A stretch of 38,890 bases of DNA from Novosphingobium naphthalenivorans NBRC 102051 (GTDB taxonomy: Bacteria > Pseudomonadota > Alphaproteobacteria > Sphingomonadales > Sphingomonadaceae). The notes below the pieces were generated by a model. It did not search any database. It had not been told where the DNA came from and worked only from the letters and a program-made list of their open reading frames with translations. The position numbers and the translations under genes are program-made. Where the stretch lies: NCBI RefSeq assembly GCF_001590985.1, contig NZ_BCTX01000049.1:1-38890 (forward strand), in the 5' to 3' direction. This document shows positions 30,886 to 38,244 of the stretch, one piece after another; the first letter of the stretch is position 1; the number at the start of each line of letters is the position of its first letter.

Positions 30886-32025
30886 TCAGCGGTGATAGCG
30901 GTGGGGGACAAAAGGCATCGGCACCACCTTCGCGGGAAGGCGCTTGCCGCGCATTTCGATTTCAAGAGCCGTGCCGTCGGCGGCGTGGGCCGCATCGACA
31001 TAGGCCATGGCGATCGGGTGTTGCAGCGAGGGCGAGAAGCCGCCCGAAGTCACGACACCAACCTGCTGATCGCCGAGCATGACCACGGCGCCCTCACGCG
31101 CGGCCATGCGGCCTTCGAGCGTCAGGCCGATGCGCAGCTTCGATGCGCCTTGTGCCAGAACGCCCAGAATGTGCTCCGCGCCGGGGAAACCGCCTTCGCT
31201 GCGACGGCGCTTGTTGATGCCGAAGACGAGGTTGGCGCTGACCGGATCGATGTCCGGGTTCATGTCATGACCGTAAAGCGGCAGGCCCGCTTCCAGACGC
31301 AGGCTGTCGCGCGCGCCAAGGCCGATCGGCTTCACTTCCGGCTCACTGCACAGCAGGTCGGCCACCTGGGCGGCCGCCTCTCCGGGAATCGCAATCTCGA
31401 AACCGTCCTCGCCGGTGTAGCCCGAGCGGCTGATCCAGGCATCGACACCGCCCAGCTTGAAGCTGGCACCCTTCATGAAGGTCAGCGCCGAGAGCGGGGT
31501 TTCGCCTTCCACATGGCGTTCCAGCGCGGCGAAGGCCTTGGGGCCCTGCAGAGCCAGCAGTGCGTTTTCATCGAGATGGTTCAGCGTGACATCGTCCGGC
31601 AGCAGTTCGCGCAAGGTACCGATGTCGTCCCACTTGGTCGCGCCGTTGACCACGAGATAGAACCCCGTGCTCCAGCACGTGACCATGAGATCGTCAAGAA
31701 TGCCGCCCTCTTCGTCGAGCAGCAGCGAATAGCGCACCGAGCCGGTCTTGAGCGTGGACAGGTCGATGGGAAGCGCAGCTTCGAGTGCCGCCTCGACATT
31801 TTCGCCCGAGATATAGATCTGCCCCATGTGGCTGACATCGAACAGCCCGGCGCTTTCGCGCGTCCAGAGGTGCTCGGCCATGATCCCTTCGTACTGAACG
31901 GGCATCATGTAGCCGGCGAATTCAACCATGCGGCCGCCCTTTTTGCGATGCCAGGCATCAAGCGGCAGCAGCATCGGCGCGAGGTCTTCGGCCTGATTAT
32001 CGTCGTTAACTGGATATTCGCTCAA
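30886..32025 (-). CDS. gcvT: Glycine cleavage system T protein (aminomethyltransferase)
   Basis: A 379-residue tetrahydrofolate-dependent aminomethyltransferase. Seen features: LDAWHRKKGGRMVEFAGYMMPVQYE at the N-terminus, ESAGLFDVSHMGQ near residue 62, SRSGYTGEDGFEI, and LRLEAGLPLYGHDM in the folate domain. The start is TTG at 32025 (MSEYPVNDD), chosen because GGAG lies 7 nt upstream; the ATG at 32031 is in another frame and meets a stop at once. The frame also opens to a GTG at 32052, but that would overlap the riboswitch 3' flank. It is the first gene behind the glycine riboswitch. Confidence 0.97.
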   Translation of the reverse strand: MSEYPVNDDNQAEDLAPMLLPLDAWHRKKGGRMVEFAGYMMPVQYEGIMAEHLWTRESAGLFDVSHMGQIYISGENVEAALEAALPIDLSTLKTGSVRYSLLLDEEGGILDDLMVTCWSTGFYLVVNGATKWDDIGTLRELLPDDVTLNHLDENALLALQGPKAFAALERHVEGETPLSALTFMKGASFKLGGVDAWISRSGYTGEDGFEIAIPGEAAAQVADLLCSEPEVKPIGLGARDSLRLEAGLPLYGHDMNPDIDPVSANLVFGINKRRRSEGGFPGAEHILGVLAQGASKLRIGLTLEGRMAAREGAVVMLGDQQVGVVTSGGFSPSLQHPIAMAYVDAAHAADGTALEIEMRGKRLPAKVVPMPFVPHRYHR

Positions 32026-32061
32026 GACATGACTCCGCGACAAGCATGGCACACCGTTCCG

Positions 32062-32279
32062 GTGCCCCCTCTGTCACGGAAACCTGAGAGCTTCCCTCGC
32101 AATCTCTCCGTGAAGGAGACAGGCGAAGTTACACCGTCGGCGGCCGTGGCATGGCCACGACACTTTCCAGAGTTTCGCTATAGGCCCTGCACGGTCCTTT
32201 TGCCTGAGAGATTCCGGGGCGGTTGCTCCTTCGGCGCCTCCCTGACCGGTTGCCCGAATCAGCGAGGTCTCTCCCGCGC
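32062..32279 (-). ncRNA. Tandem glycine riboswitch (gcvT leader)
   Basis: Two aptamers in series on the minus strand. Aptamer I (about 32279-32184) has GGGAGAGACC, then GCGCCGAAGGAGCAA, and the classic TCTCAGGCAAAAGGACCGTG. Aptamer II (about 32176-32064) opens with CTCTGG, has GCCGCCGACGG, and closes with CTCTCAGGTTTCCGTGACAG. The 3' end lies about 40 nt before the gcvT start. In known cases glycine binding turns on expression of the cleavage system. No obvious T-run terminator lies between the aptamers and gcvT, which favours control of translation start. Confidence 0.93.
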
Positions 32280-32296
32280 GTGCCAGCGATGGACAA

Positions 32297-32325
32297 GCCT
32301 TGATGGAGCCGCGCGAACGAGTCAA
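32297..32325 (-). promoter_or_regulatory. Candidate gcv operon promoter
   Basis: TTGACT at 32325-32320 on the minus strand is a good -35 box upstream of the riboswitch, within the gap after the SDR gene. The hexamer 17 nt further on (CAAGGC) is a poor -10 match, so the call is weak. Confidence 0.25.
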
Positions 32326-32349
32326 CGCCCCGCGTGCTGCGCTGCGAAA

Positions 32350-33033
32350 CTAATCCCCGATACGGCGAAGCACCCGGATCATGGCATCGTGATCGTGCAT
32401 GAAGCGCCCACGCACCTTTTCGTGCGCCAGTGCCAGAATGGCGCGGGCCAGCTTGCGGGCAGAAATCGAACGGTAACGGCGGTATTGGCCATGGAGCACC
32501 GTCCAGTCCGCCAGCGGAGCCATGACTTGCGCCGCGGCCTCCAGCGGCCGCCGCTCTTCGCGATGCCCGCGCAGCAGCCCGGGATGAAGAATGTCGAGGC
32601 GGCGGAAGCCCAGCTTGGACAGCGCCTGCTCCATCTCCCCTTTCACCGAGAGGTAGAAGTTACGGCTGGCCCGCTCGGCACCGATCGCCGAAACCACGAT
32701 CATGTGCTCGATCCCGGCGGCCCGCGCCGCCTCGGCACAGAACCGCACCAGATCGTGATCGATGGCACGGAACGCTTCCTGGCTGCCCGCCATCTTGATC
32801 GTCGTGCCGAGCGCACAGACCATGACGTCCGCCCGGGCCGCCGCGATCAGTTGCGGCCAGTCGATCGGCTCGCCCACCAGCATTTCCATGCGCGCGCCCG
32901 GCGGCATCGGCGCCTCGCGCCGCGCAATGGCGATCAGCCGCACATCCTCGCGCCCAACGGCTTCGGCCATCACCGCGCTGCCGACCAGCCCCGTCGCACC
33001 GACGAGGCAAATGCGGATCCCCCCGGTCTTCAT
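32350..33033 (-). CDS. NAD(P)-binding atypical short-chain dehydrogenase
   Basis: A 227-residue Rossmann-fold protein with an N-terminal dinucleotide motif VGATGLVGSAV (residues 11-21), a VCALGTTIKMAGS segment, and a VVSAIGAERASRNFYLSVKGEME stretch that places the SDR-like Ser and Lys. The pattern resembles the HTATIP2/TIP30-like atypical SDR group, in which a clear oxidoreductase activity is often not known. It follows the dgt-like gene by 14 nt on the same strand, so it probably belongs to that transcript, and precedes the riboswitch leader by about 70 nt. Confidence 0.8.
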   Translation of the reverse strand: MKTGGIRICLVGATGLVGSAVMAEAVGREDVRLIAIARREAPMPPGARMEMLVGEPIDWPQLIAAARADVMVCALGTTIKMAGSQEAFRAIDHDLVRFCAEAARAAGIEHMIVVSAIGAERASRNFYLSVKGEMEQALSKLGFRRLDILHPGLLRGHREERRPLEAAAQVMAPLADWTVLHGQYRRYRSISARKLARAILALAHEKVRGRFMHDHDAMIRVLRRIGD

Positions 33034-33047
33034 GCTATCCCTCGCCC

Positions 33048-34208
33048 TCAGACATTGCTGAGCCCTTCGGGCGTCCGGCCATAGATCAGTTCATGGCAGG
33101 AAATCGCAAAGCGGTCCGTCATGCCCGCGATGTAATCGGCAATGTGGCGGCTGCGCTCGGGCTCCTGGCGCGGCAGCGTGTCGATCCAGCTTTCCTCCAT
33201 CAGCACCGGCTCCTGCGAATAGGCCGAATAGAGTTCGGCCAGCACGGCCCGGGCGCGGCGCGCGGTTTCGAGCTGTTCGGGATGGTAATAGAGCTTGTCG
33301 TACATGAACCGTTTGAAGGTGCGTTCCGCCTCGGCCATGCCGGGCGAGAAAGCGACCAGCGGACGGCCCGCCGCGCGCACCTCTTCCACGCTGCCCACGC
33401 CAGCAAGGTTCGCCTGGGTCTGGGCGAGCAGGTCGTTGACCATCACGCCGATCTGGCTGCGGATCAGTTCCGCCAGTTGCCGGTCGCGCGGGACGCCCGG
33501 ATAGCGGCGTTCCACTTCGGCCCAGTGGCTGGCCACGAAAGGATGCGCCAGCAGTTCGTCAAGATCGAGGAAGCCCGCGCGCAGCCCGTCGTCGATATCG
33601 TGATTGTCATAGGCAATGTCGTCCGACAGCGCCGCGACTTGCGCTTCCAGCGAGGCATGGGTGTGGAGTTCCAGCCCATAGACGGCATCGAGTTCCGCCA
33701 GCGCCCAGTTGGGCTCCAGCACCGGCCCGTTGTGCTTGGCCAGCCCTTCGAGCGTTTCCCAGGTCAGGTTCAGCCCGTCGTGCTCGCAATAGGGGCTGTC
33801 GAGCCGCATCAGCGTGCGCAGGCAATGGGCATTGTGATCGAAACCGCCCGCCTTGTGCAGCGCCGCATCGAGCGCTTCCTCGCCCGCATGGCCGAAAGGC
33901 GGATGGCCGATGTCGTGCGCCAGCGCCAGCGCCTCGGTCAGGTCCTCGTCCAGCCCGAGGATGCGGGCGATCACGCGCGCGATCTGGCCGACTTCCAGGC
34001 TATGCGTCAGGCGCACCCGGTAATGGTCGCCATCGGGCGCGATGAAGACCTGCGTCTTGTAGCGCAGGCGGCGGAAGGCGATCGAGTGGATGATCCGGTC
34101 GCGGTCGCGCTGGTAGACACTGCGCGGACCGCGCGCGACGGCATTTTCAAGCGCGAATTCACGCCCGCGCGAACGGGCCGGATCGGAAGCATAGGGGGCC
34201 AGGGTCAA
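33048..34208 (-). CDS. dgt: Deoxyguanosinetriphosphate triphosphohydrolase-like protein
   Basis: A 386-residue HD-domain phosphohydrolase. Metal ligands are seen in RRLRYKTQVF...THSLEVGQIAR and LALAHDIGHPPFGHAGEEALD (about residue 93-113); a later DDIAYDNHDIDDGLR segment completes the site. Family members remove triphosphate from dNTPs and help balance nucleotide pools. The shorter form here corresponds to the type-2 dGTPase-like group. The start is TTG at 34208 (MTLAPYASDP), supported by GGGAAG about 9 nt upstream. It follows a small membrane protein gene by 42 nt. Confidence 0.92.
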   Translation of the reverse strand: MTLAPYASDPARSRGREFALENAVARGPRSVYQRDRDRIIHSIAFRRLRYKTQVFIAPDGDHYRVRLTHSLEVGQIARVIARILGLDEDLTEALALAHDIGHPPFGHAGEEALDAALHKAGGFDHNAHCLRTLMRLDSPYCEHDGLNLTWETLEGLAKHNGPVLEPNWALAELDAVYGLELHTHASLEAQVAALSDDIAYDNHDIDDGLRAGFLDLDELLAHPFVASHWAEVERRYPGVPRDRQLAELIRSQIGVMVNDLLAQTQANLAGVGSVEEVRAAGRPLVAFSPGMAEAERTFKRFMYDKLYYHPEQLETARRARAVLAELYSAYSQEPVLMEESWIDTLPRQEPERSRHIADYIAGMTDRFAISCHELIYGRTPEGLSNV

Positions 34209-34250
34209 GCGTATATCTTCCCGCGTCGGCGATTGGGAGCGATGCTCCCC

Positions 34251-34568
34251 CTAGCGGGCAAGGCCGGTAGAGCACAAGGCCGCCGAACTGGTGGTAACGA
34301 GGATCACCTTGCTGTCATTGATCTTGCGGACGGCGCGCAGGAGACCGCCGGGCGTGTGCCGCTCCTCCTGAAACGCCGTGAGCTTGTACAGCTGCAGGAA
34401 AGACAGCCGCCTGACGAGGCGATGGCCCATGCAGGCCGAGGCTTTGGCGGTCATCCCTGCCTCGGCAAAAGCGGTGCGCACGCGAAACTCGGCGAACCAG
34501 AACGCGCCGAACCAGAGCACGGCGACAAGGCCCACAAGCAGCAGGAATTTTTTCAGCAAACGGAACAT
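34251..34568 (-). CDS. Membrane-anchored protein, unknown function
   Basis: A 105-residue protein with one N-terminal membrane helix (about residues 7-27, FLLLVGLVAVLWFGAFWFAEF) and a small extracytoplasmic part with two cysteines (Cys46 and Cys99) that could form a disulfide. I do not recognise a family. It starts 6 nt after the pntB stop, so it is read in the transhydrogenase transcript and is probably translated by coupling. A role with the transhydrogenase is possible only by context. Confidence 0.65.
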   Translation of the reverse strand: MFRLLKKFLLLVGLVAVLWFGAFWFAEFRVRTAFAEAGMTAKASACMGHRLVRRLSFLQLYKLTAFQEERHTPGGLLRAVRKINDSKVILVTTSSAALCSTGLAR

Positions 34569-34574
34569 GGAATC

Positions 34575-36005
34575 TCAGTCGGTCAGGGACTTGTTGATTT
34601 CCTCGACCATCTTCTTGGCGTCGGAAAGCAGCATCATCGTCTGATCCATGTAGAACACATCGTTGTCAACGCCGGCATAGCCCTGCCCGCCCATCGAGCG
34701 CTTGATGAAGAAGATGGTCTTGGCCTTGTCCACATCGAACACCGGCATACCGTAGATGGGAGAGGACTTGTCGGTCTTGGCCGCCGGGTTCACCACGTCG
34801 TTGGCGCCGATGATGAAGGCGACATCGGCCTGCGCGAATTCGCTCTGGATGTCTTCCAGCTCAAAGACTTCGTCATAAGGCACGCTGGCTTCGGCGAGCA
34901 ACACGTTCATGTGCCCCGGCATGCGCCCCGCGACTGGATGGATCGCGAACTTCACATTGACGCCGTGCTCCTTGAGCAAGTCCGTCATCTCGCGCAGGGC
35001 ATGCTGCGCCTGCGCCACCGCCATGCCGTAGCCGGGAATGATGATGACGTTCTCGGCTTCCTTCATCAGGAAGGCCGCATCCTCGGCCGAGCCGCGCTTC
35101 CACGGGCGCTGCTCCTTGGCCTCGCCACCGCCCCCGCCGCCGGCATCGGCGCCAAAGCCGCCCGCGATCACCGAGAGGAAGCTGCGGTTCATCGCCTTGC
35201 ACATGATGTAGCTGAGGATCGCACCCGACGAGCCGACCAGCGCGCCGGTGATGATCATCGCGGTGTTGTGCAGCGTGAAGCCCATCGCCGCCGCCGCCCA
35301 GCCCGAATAGGAGTTGAGCATCGAGACGACGACCGGCATGTCGGCCCCGCCGATCGGGATGATCAGGAGGAAGCCGATGGCGAAGCTGAGCGCCACGACC
35401 ACCCAGAACAGCGGGCTCTCGCCCGGCCCGGCGTGGGCGGCCACAGCAAACATCGCCGTCAGCGCAATGATCAGCACCAGCGTACCGAGATTGATCACGT
35501 GGCGTGCAGGCAGGAGGATCGGCGAGCCGGACATATTGCCATTGAGCTTGGCAAAGGCGATGACCGAGCCCGAGAACGTGATGGCACCGATCGCTGCGCC
35601 CAGCGCCATCTCGACGCGGCTGACGTTGAGAATATTGCCGTCCGCCCCGAGAATGCCGAAGGCATCCGGGTTGAGGAAGGCCGCAACCGCCACCAGCACG
35701 GCGGCAAGGCCCACCAGCGAGTGGAACGCCGCCACAAGCTGGGGCATGGCGGTCATCTGGATGCGGCGTGCGATCACGAAGCCGATACCGCCGCCAATCG
35801 CGATAGCACCAATGATCTCCGGCAGGCTGGCGATCTCATGCGTGATCAGTGTTGTCACCAGCGCAATCGCCATGCCGAACATGCCGTAGCGGTTGCCCGC
35901 CCGGCTGGTCGCCGGGGACGACAGTCCACGCAGGGCCAGAATGAAGCAGACACCGGCGACGAGATAGGCGGCAGCGACCCAGGGGTTCACGGCGTGCGTT
36001 TCCAT
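34575..36005 (-). CDS. pntB: NAD(P) transhydrogenase subunit beta
   Basis: The 476-residue beta subunit. Eight or nine membrane helices in the first half carry the proton channel (AFHSLVGLAAVLVA, GSVIAFAKLNG). The C-terminal NADP(H)-binding dIII domain has VIIPGYGMAVAQAQH, HPVAGRMPGHMNVLLAEA, and VIGANDVVNPAA near the end. The complex uses proton inflow to reduce NADP with NADH. The true start is ATG 36005 (METHAVNP), whose A is also the last base of the pntAB stop (TGATG); the long in-frame extension upstream is antisense-like reading of pntAB and is not real. Confidence 0.97.
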   Translation of the reverse strand: METHAVNPWVAAAYLVAGVCFILALRGLSSPATSRAGNRYGMFGMAIALVTTLITHEIASLPEIIGAIAIGGGIGFVIARRIQMTAMPQLVAAFHSLVGLAAVLVAVAAFLNPDAFGILGADGNILNVSRVEMALGAAIGAITFSGSVIAFAKLNGNMSGSPILLPARHVINLGTLVLIIALTAMFAVAAHAGPGESPLFWVVVALSFAIGFLLIIPIGGADMPVVVSMLNSYSGWAAAAMGFTLHNTAMIITGALVGSSGAILSYIMCKAMNRSFLSVIAGGFGADAGGGGGGEAKEQRPWKRGSAEDAAFLMKEAENVIIIPGYGMAVAQAQHALREMTDLLKEHGVNVKFAIHPVAGRMPGHMNVLLAEASVPYDEVFELEDIQSEFAQADVAFIIGANDVVNPAAKTDKSSPIYGMPVFDVDKAKTIFFIKRSMGGQGYAGVDNDVFYMDQTMMLLSDAKKMVEEINKSLTD

Positions 36006-36307
36006 CACTTGCCCCCCTTCCCGGCAGGCTTGTCCTTCTTCTTGTACATCGCCAGCATCCGCTCGGTCACGGCGAAGCCGCCGAAGATGTTGACGCTCGC
36101 CAGCACCACCGCGCCGAGGCCCAGCCACTTCGCGAGCGGCGAACCGGCCGCTGCACTGGCGATCAGCGCACCGACCACGATCACCGAGGAAATCGCATTG
36201 GTCACAGCCATCAGCGGCGTATGGAGCGCCGGGGTCACGGACCACACCACGTAGTACCCCACGAAGCAGGCCATCACGAAGATCGAGAGTATCGAGACGA
36301 AATCCAC
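36005..36307 (-). CDS. pntAB: NAD(P) transhydrogenase subunit alpha-2 (membrane part)
   Basis: The 100-residue membrane part of the alpha subunit, separate as in most alphaproteobacteria. It has three helices, including VGYYVVWSVTPALHTPLMAVTNAISS and NIFGGFAVTERMLAMYKKK. It makes up part of the proton-conducting domain with PntB. The start is GTG at 36307, which shares one base with the stop of the upstream DUF559 gene (TAGTG). In an undisturbed operon it would follow pntAA directly. Confidence 0.95.
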   Translation of the reverse strand: MDFVSILSIFVMACFVGYYVVWSVTPALHTPLMAVTNAISSVIVVGALIASAAAGSPLAKWLGLGAVVLASVNIFGGFAVTERMLAMYKKKDKPAGKGGK

Positions 36308-36777
36308 TACTTGTCCTCCCCGGCACGGGGAGGGGGACCGTCCGCAGGACGGTGGAGGGGACTCTCGGCCCGCGCGACAATGGCCGCTGCAGTGCCTTCG
36401 ACATCAGCCAGAACACGCCTGGCCGAGACCCTCAAAACCCTGAACCCGTTTTCCTTGATAAAGCGAACGCGTTGCTCGTCACGCGCGGGACGATCGCCCA
36501 TGTCATGGGCAATGCCATCGATTTCCACAACGAGCCCCGCACTCAGGCAGCAGAAATCGACGATGTACGGACCAACAGGATGCTGACGGCGGAATTTGAG
36601 ACCGCCCGGACGCTGGCGAAGCTGCTGCCACAGCGCAAACTCCGGCTTGCTCATGGCCTTGCGCAATTCACGGGCACGCACCACGACGGGGCGCGGTGTA
36701 AACCGAGACTCCCCTCCACCGCGCTGCGCGCGGTCCCCCTCCCCGTATCGGGGAGGACTGGAGGCATTCCCTATCAC
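36307..36777 (-). CDS. DUF559 (Vsr-like nuclease) protein within the pnt operon
   Basis: A frame of 156 residues with a clear DUF559 core: ALWQQLRQRPGGLKFRRQHP, then YIVDFCC and LVVEIDGIAHD (Asp and Glu-x-Asp of a PD-(D/E)XK-like site), and a C-terminal NGFRVLRVSARRVLADVEG. DUF559 is related to very-short-patch repair (Vsr) endonucleases; activity has not been shown for most members. The frame starts at GTG 36777, overlapping the pntAA stop (GTGA), and ends in TAGTG with pntAB. The first 25 and last 20 residues are read from the flanking 51-bp inverted repeats (SSPPRYGEGD and RPADGPPPRAGE), so the native protein may start at a GTG near VVVRARELRKAM. It splits pntAA from pntAB, which is not the usual order. 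Confidence 0.82.
   Translation of the reverse strand: MIGNASSPPRYGEGDRAQRGGGESRFTPRPVVVRARELRKAMSKPEFALWQQLRQRPGGLKFRRQHPVGPYIVDFCCLSAGLVVEIDGIAHDMGDRPARDEQRVRFIKENGFRVLRVSARRVLADVEGTAAAIVARAESPLHRPADGPPPRAGEDK
36314..36364 (-). repeat. 51-bp double-hairpin inverted repeat, left copy
   Basis: On the plus strand the copy begins TCCTCCCCGGCACGGGGAGG and ends GGTGGAGGGGACTC. It contains two hairpins: CCTCCCCG-GCA-CGGGGAGG, and ACCGTCC-GCA-GGACGGT. It matches the reverse complement of 36707-36757 at 44 of 51 positions. It overlaps the end of the DUF559 frame and stops 7 nt before the pntAB start codon. Confidence 0.9.
36707..36757 (+). repeat. 51-bp double-hairpin inverted repeat, right copy
   Basis: Inverted partner of the left copy. 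Read as reverse complement its hairpins are CCTCCCCG-ATA-CGGGGAGG and ACCGCGC-GCA-GCGCGGT. Compared with the left copy, two stem pairs changed on both sides (T-A to C-G and C-G to G-C), so the fold is kept although the bases differ. It ends 17 nt before the pntAA stop codon. Confidence 0.9.
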
Positions 36778-37913
36778 CCCAGCAGCCTCGCATTCACGAC
36801 CTTGCCGCCTTGCGTCAGCCGCACGGCATCGCCGATCTCTTCGTCGAGCACCGGCTTGCCCTGTTCCTTGTCCCAGAAAGCCGAAAGGAAATTGAACAGG
36901 TTGCGCGCATAGAGTGCCGAGGCATCCGCCGGCAGATGCGCCGGGGTGTTGGAAAAGCCCATGATCTTCACGCCGTGCCGCTCTACCACCTGATCGGCCA
37001 CGCTGCCTTCGACATTGCCGCCTTGCGCCACGGCCAGATCGAAAATCACGCTGCCCGGCTTCATCGTCGCGATCTGCGCATCGGTGATCAGGCGCGGGGC
37101 AGCCCGGCCGGGGATCAGCGCGGTCGTCACGACGATGTCTTGCTTGGCGATGTGACTGGAAACCAGTTCGGCTTGCGCCTTCTGGTATTCCTCGCTCATT
37201 TCGGTGGCATAGCCGCCCGAACCCTCACCCTCGATCCCGGCGACATTCTCGACGAAGATCGGCTTGGCGCCCAGCGAGAGGATCTGCTCCTTGGTGGCCG
37301 AGCGCACGTCCGTCGCGGAAACCTGTGCCCCCAGACGGCGCGCGGTGGCGATGGCCTGCAGGCCCGCGACGCCCACGCCCATCACGAAGCACTTGGCCGC
37401 GCTAACCGTGCCCGCCGCCGTCATCATCATCGGGAAGGCCCGGCCATAAGTATCGGCCGCGGCAATCACCGCCTTGTATCCGGCGAGATTCGACTGGCTG
37501 GAGAGCACGTCCATCGACTGCGCGCGGGTGATGCGCGGCATGAATTCCATGGCCAGCGCTTCCAGCCCTGCGGCGGCATAAGCATCGACACGCGCACGCT
37601 GCCCGAAGGGATCGAGCGTGGCGACCACCCATGCTCCGGGCTTCGTGCCGCCCAGCAGCGCCGGATCGGGCCCCTGCACGCCGAACACGATCTCCGCCCC
37701 TGAAAGCACAGCCTCCACCGGGCCGACATCGGCCCCGGCAGCGAGGTAATCCTCATCGGATATGCTGGCGTTCGAGCCCGCCCTGCACTCGACCGAAACC
37801 GCCGCGCCCAGCGCGATCAGTTTCTTGACCGTTTCCGGCGTCGCCGAGACGCGCGTCTCTCCGGCCGCGCGCTCCTTGAGGACCGCGATCCGTTGACCCT
37901 GCGGTTCCGTCAA
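36774..37913 (-). CDS. pntAA: NAD(P) transhydrogenase subunit alpha-1 (NAD-binding)
   Basis: The 379-residue soluble NAD(H)-binding dI domain of the transhydrogenase, related to alanine dehydrogenase. Seen: IAVLKERAAGETRVSATPETV at the start, RITRAQSMDVLSSQSNLAGYKAV near residue 128, the nucleotide motif GVGVAGLQAIATARRLGA near 174, and TTALIPGRAAPRLIT. The start is TTG at 37913 behind GGAG at 9 nt. It lies 15 nt after the small oxidase-subunit gene. Its stop overlaps the DUF559 gene rather than pntAB. Confidence 0.96.
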   Translation of the reverse strand: MTEPQGQRIAVLKERAAGETRVSATPETVKKLIALGAAVSVECRAGSNASISDEDYLAAGADVGPVEAVLSGAEIVFGVQGPDPALLGGTKPGAWVVATLDPFGQRARVDAYAAAGLEALAMEFMPRITRAQSMDVLSSQSNLAGYKAVIAAADTYGRAFPMMMTAAGTVSAAKCFVMGVGVAGLQAIATARRLGAQVSATDVRSATKEQILSLGAKPIFVENVAGIEGEGSGGYATEMSEEYQKAQAELVSSHIAKQDIVVTTALIPGRAAPRLITDAQIATMKPGSVIFDLAVAQGGNVEGSVADQVVERHGVKIMGFSNTPAHLPADASALYARNLFNFLSAFWDKEQGKPVLDEEIGDAVRLTQGGKVVNARLLG

Positions 37914-37928
37914 GTCACGAAACTCCGA

Positions 37929-38054
37929 TCAGGAGGAAATCAGGCCGATGACAATCGCGACGATCAGCACGACAATGCCGGTGCCCCAGGTCGCGGCCTT
38001 GATGAAGGCGTTGTAGGTTTCCTGTGCGACCTTGATGTCGTTGCCCGAAGTCAT
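37929..38054 (-). CDS. aa3-type cytochrome c oxidase subunit IV
   Basis: A 41-residue one-helix membrane protein: MTSGNDIKVAQETYNAFIKA as an amphipathic N-terminus, followed by the helix TGIVVLIVAIVIGLISS. This is the pattern of the small bacterial aa3 oxidase subunit IV. In known structures it is a single helix beside subunits I and III and is not essential. ATG 38054 is preferred because GAGGGG lies about 10 nt upstream; ATG 38063 would add three residues but sits directly on the Shine-Dalgarno site. The other cox genes are elsewhere. Its position directly before pntAA is common in related genomes. Confidence 0.85.
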   Translation of the reverse strand: MTSGNDIKVAQETYNAFIKAATWGTGIVVLIVAIVIGLISS

Positions 38055-38244
38055 GAACTGCATTCCCCTCTGAATATCCCTGCCCCGTGTTCTAGCCGGG
38101 GTCATCCGCGCGCTCAAGTGCGAAGCCCCCCATACCGGAAACCACAAAAGCTGCGAACTGTATTTCAGGCTTAATTTCGTCTTTACCCGATTGGCCTATG
38201 CCAGAGGTTCAACCCTGAAGAAGGCCGACGGCAGCAGCGATACA

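Larger units (their letters stand above)
36314..36757 (-). mobile_element. Putative repeat-bounded DUF559 module between pntAA and pntAB
   Basis: A 444-bp unit bounded by two 51-bp inverted repeats and carrying one nuclease-like gene, placed precisely between two genes that normally adjoin. No transposase and no target-site duplication are visible, so movement is inferred from layout only. The insert keeps the operon readable on the minus strand through overlapping stop/start codons at both ends. Confidence 0.4.

Noticed and set aside
33093..36254. 1053-codon plus-strand frame across dgt, the small membrane protein gene, pntB and pntAB
   Set aside because: It runs antisense to four genes with clear families, has an Arg/His/Asp-rich shadow composition and no Shine-Dalgarno site.
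34575..36416. 613-residue PntB
   Set aside because: The extension reads pntAB and the repeat region in a wrong frame; METHAVNP at 36005 is the family start.
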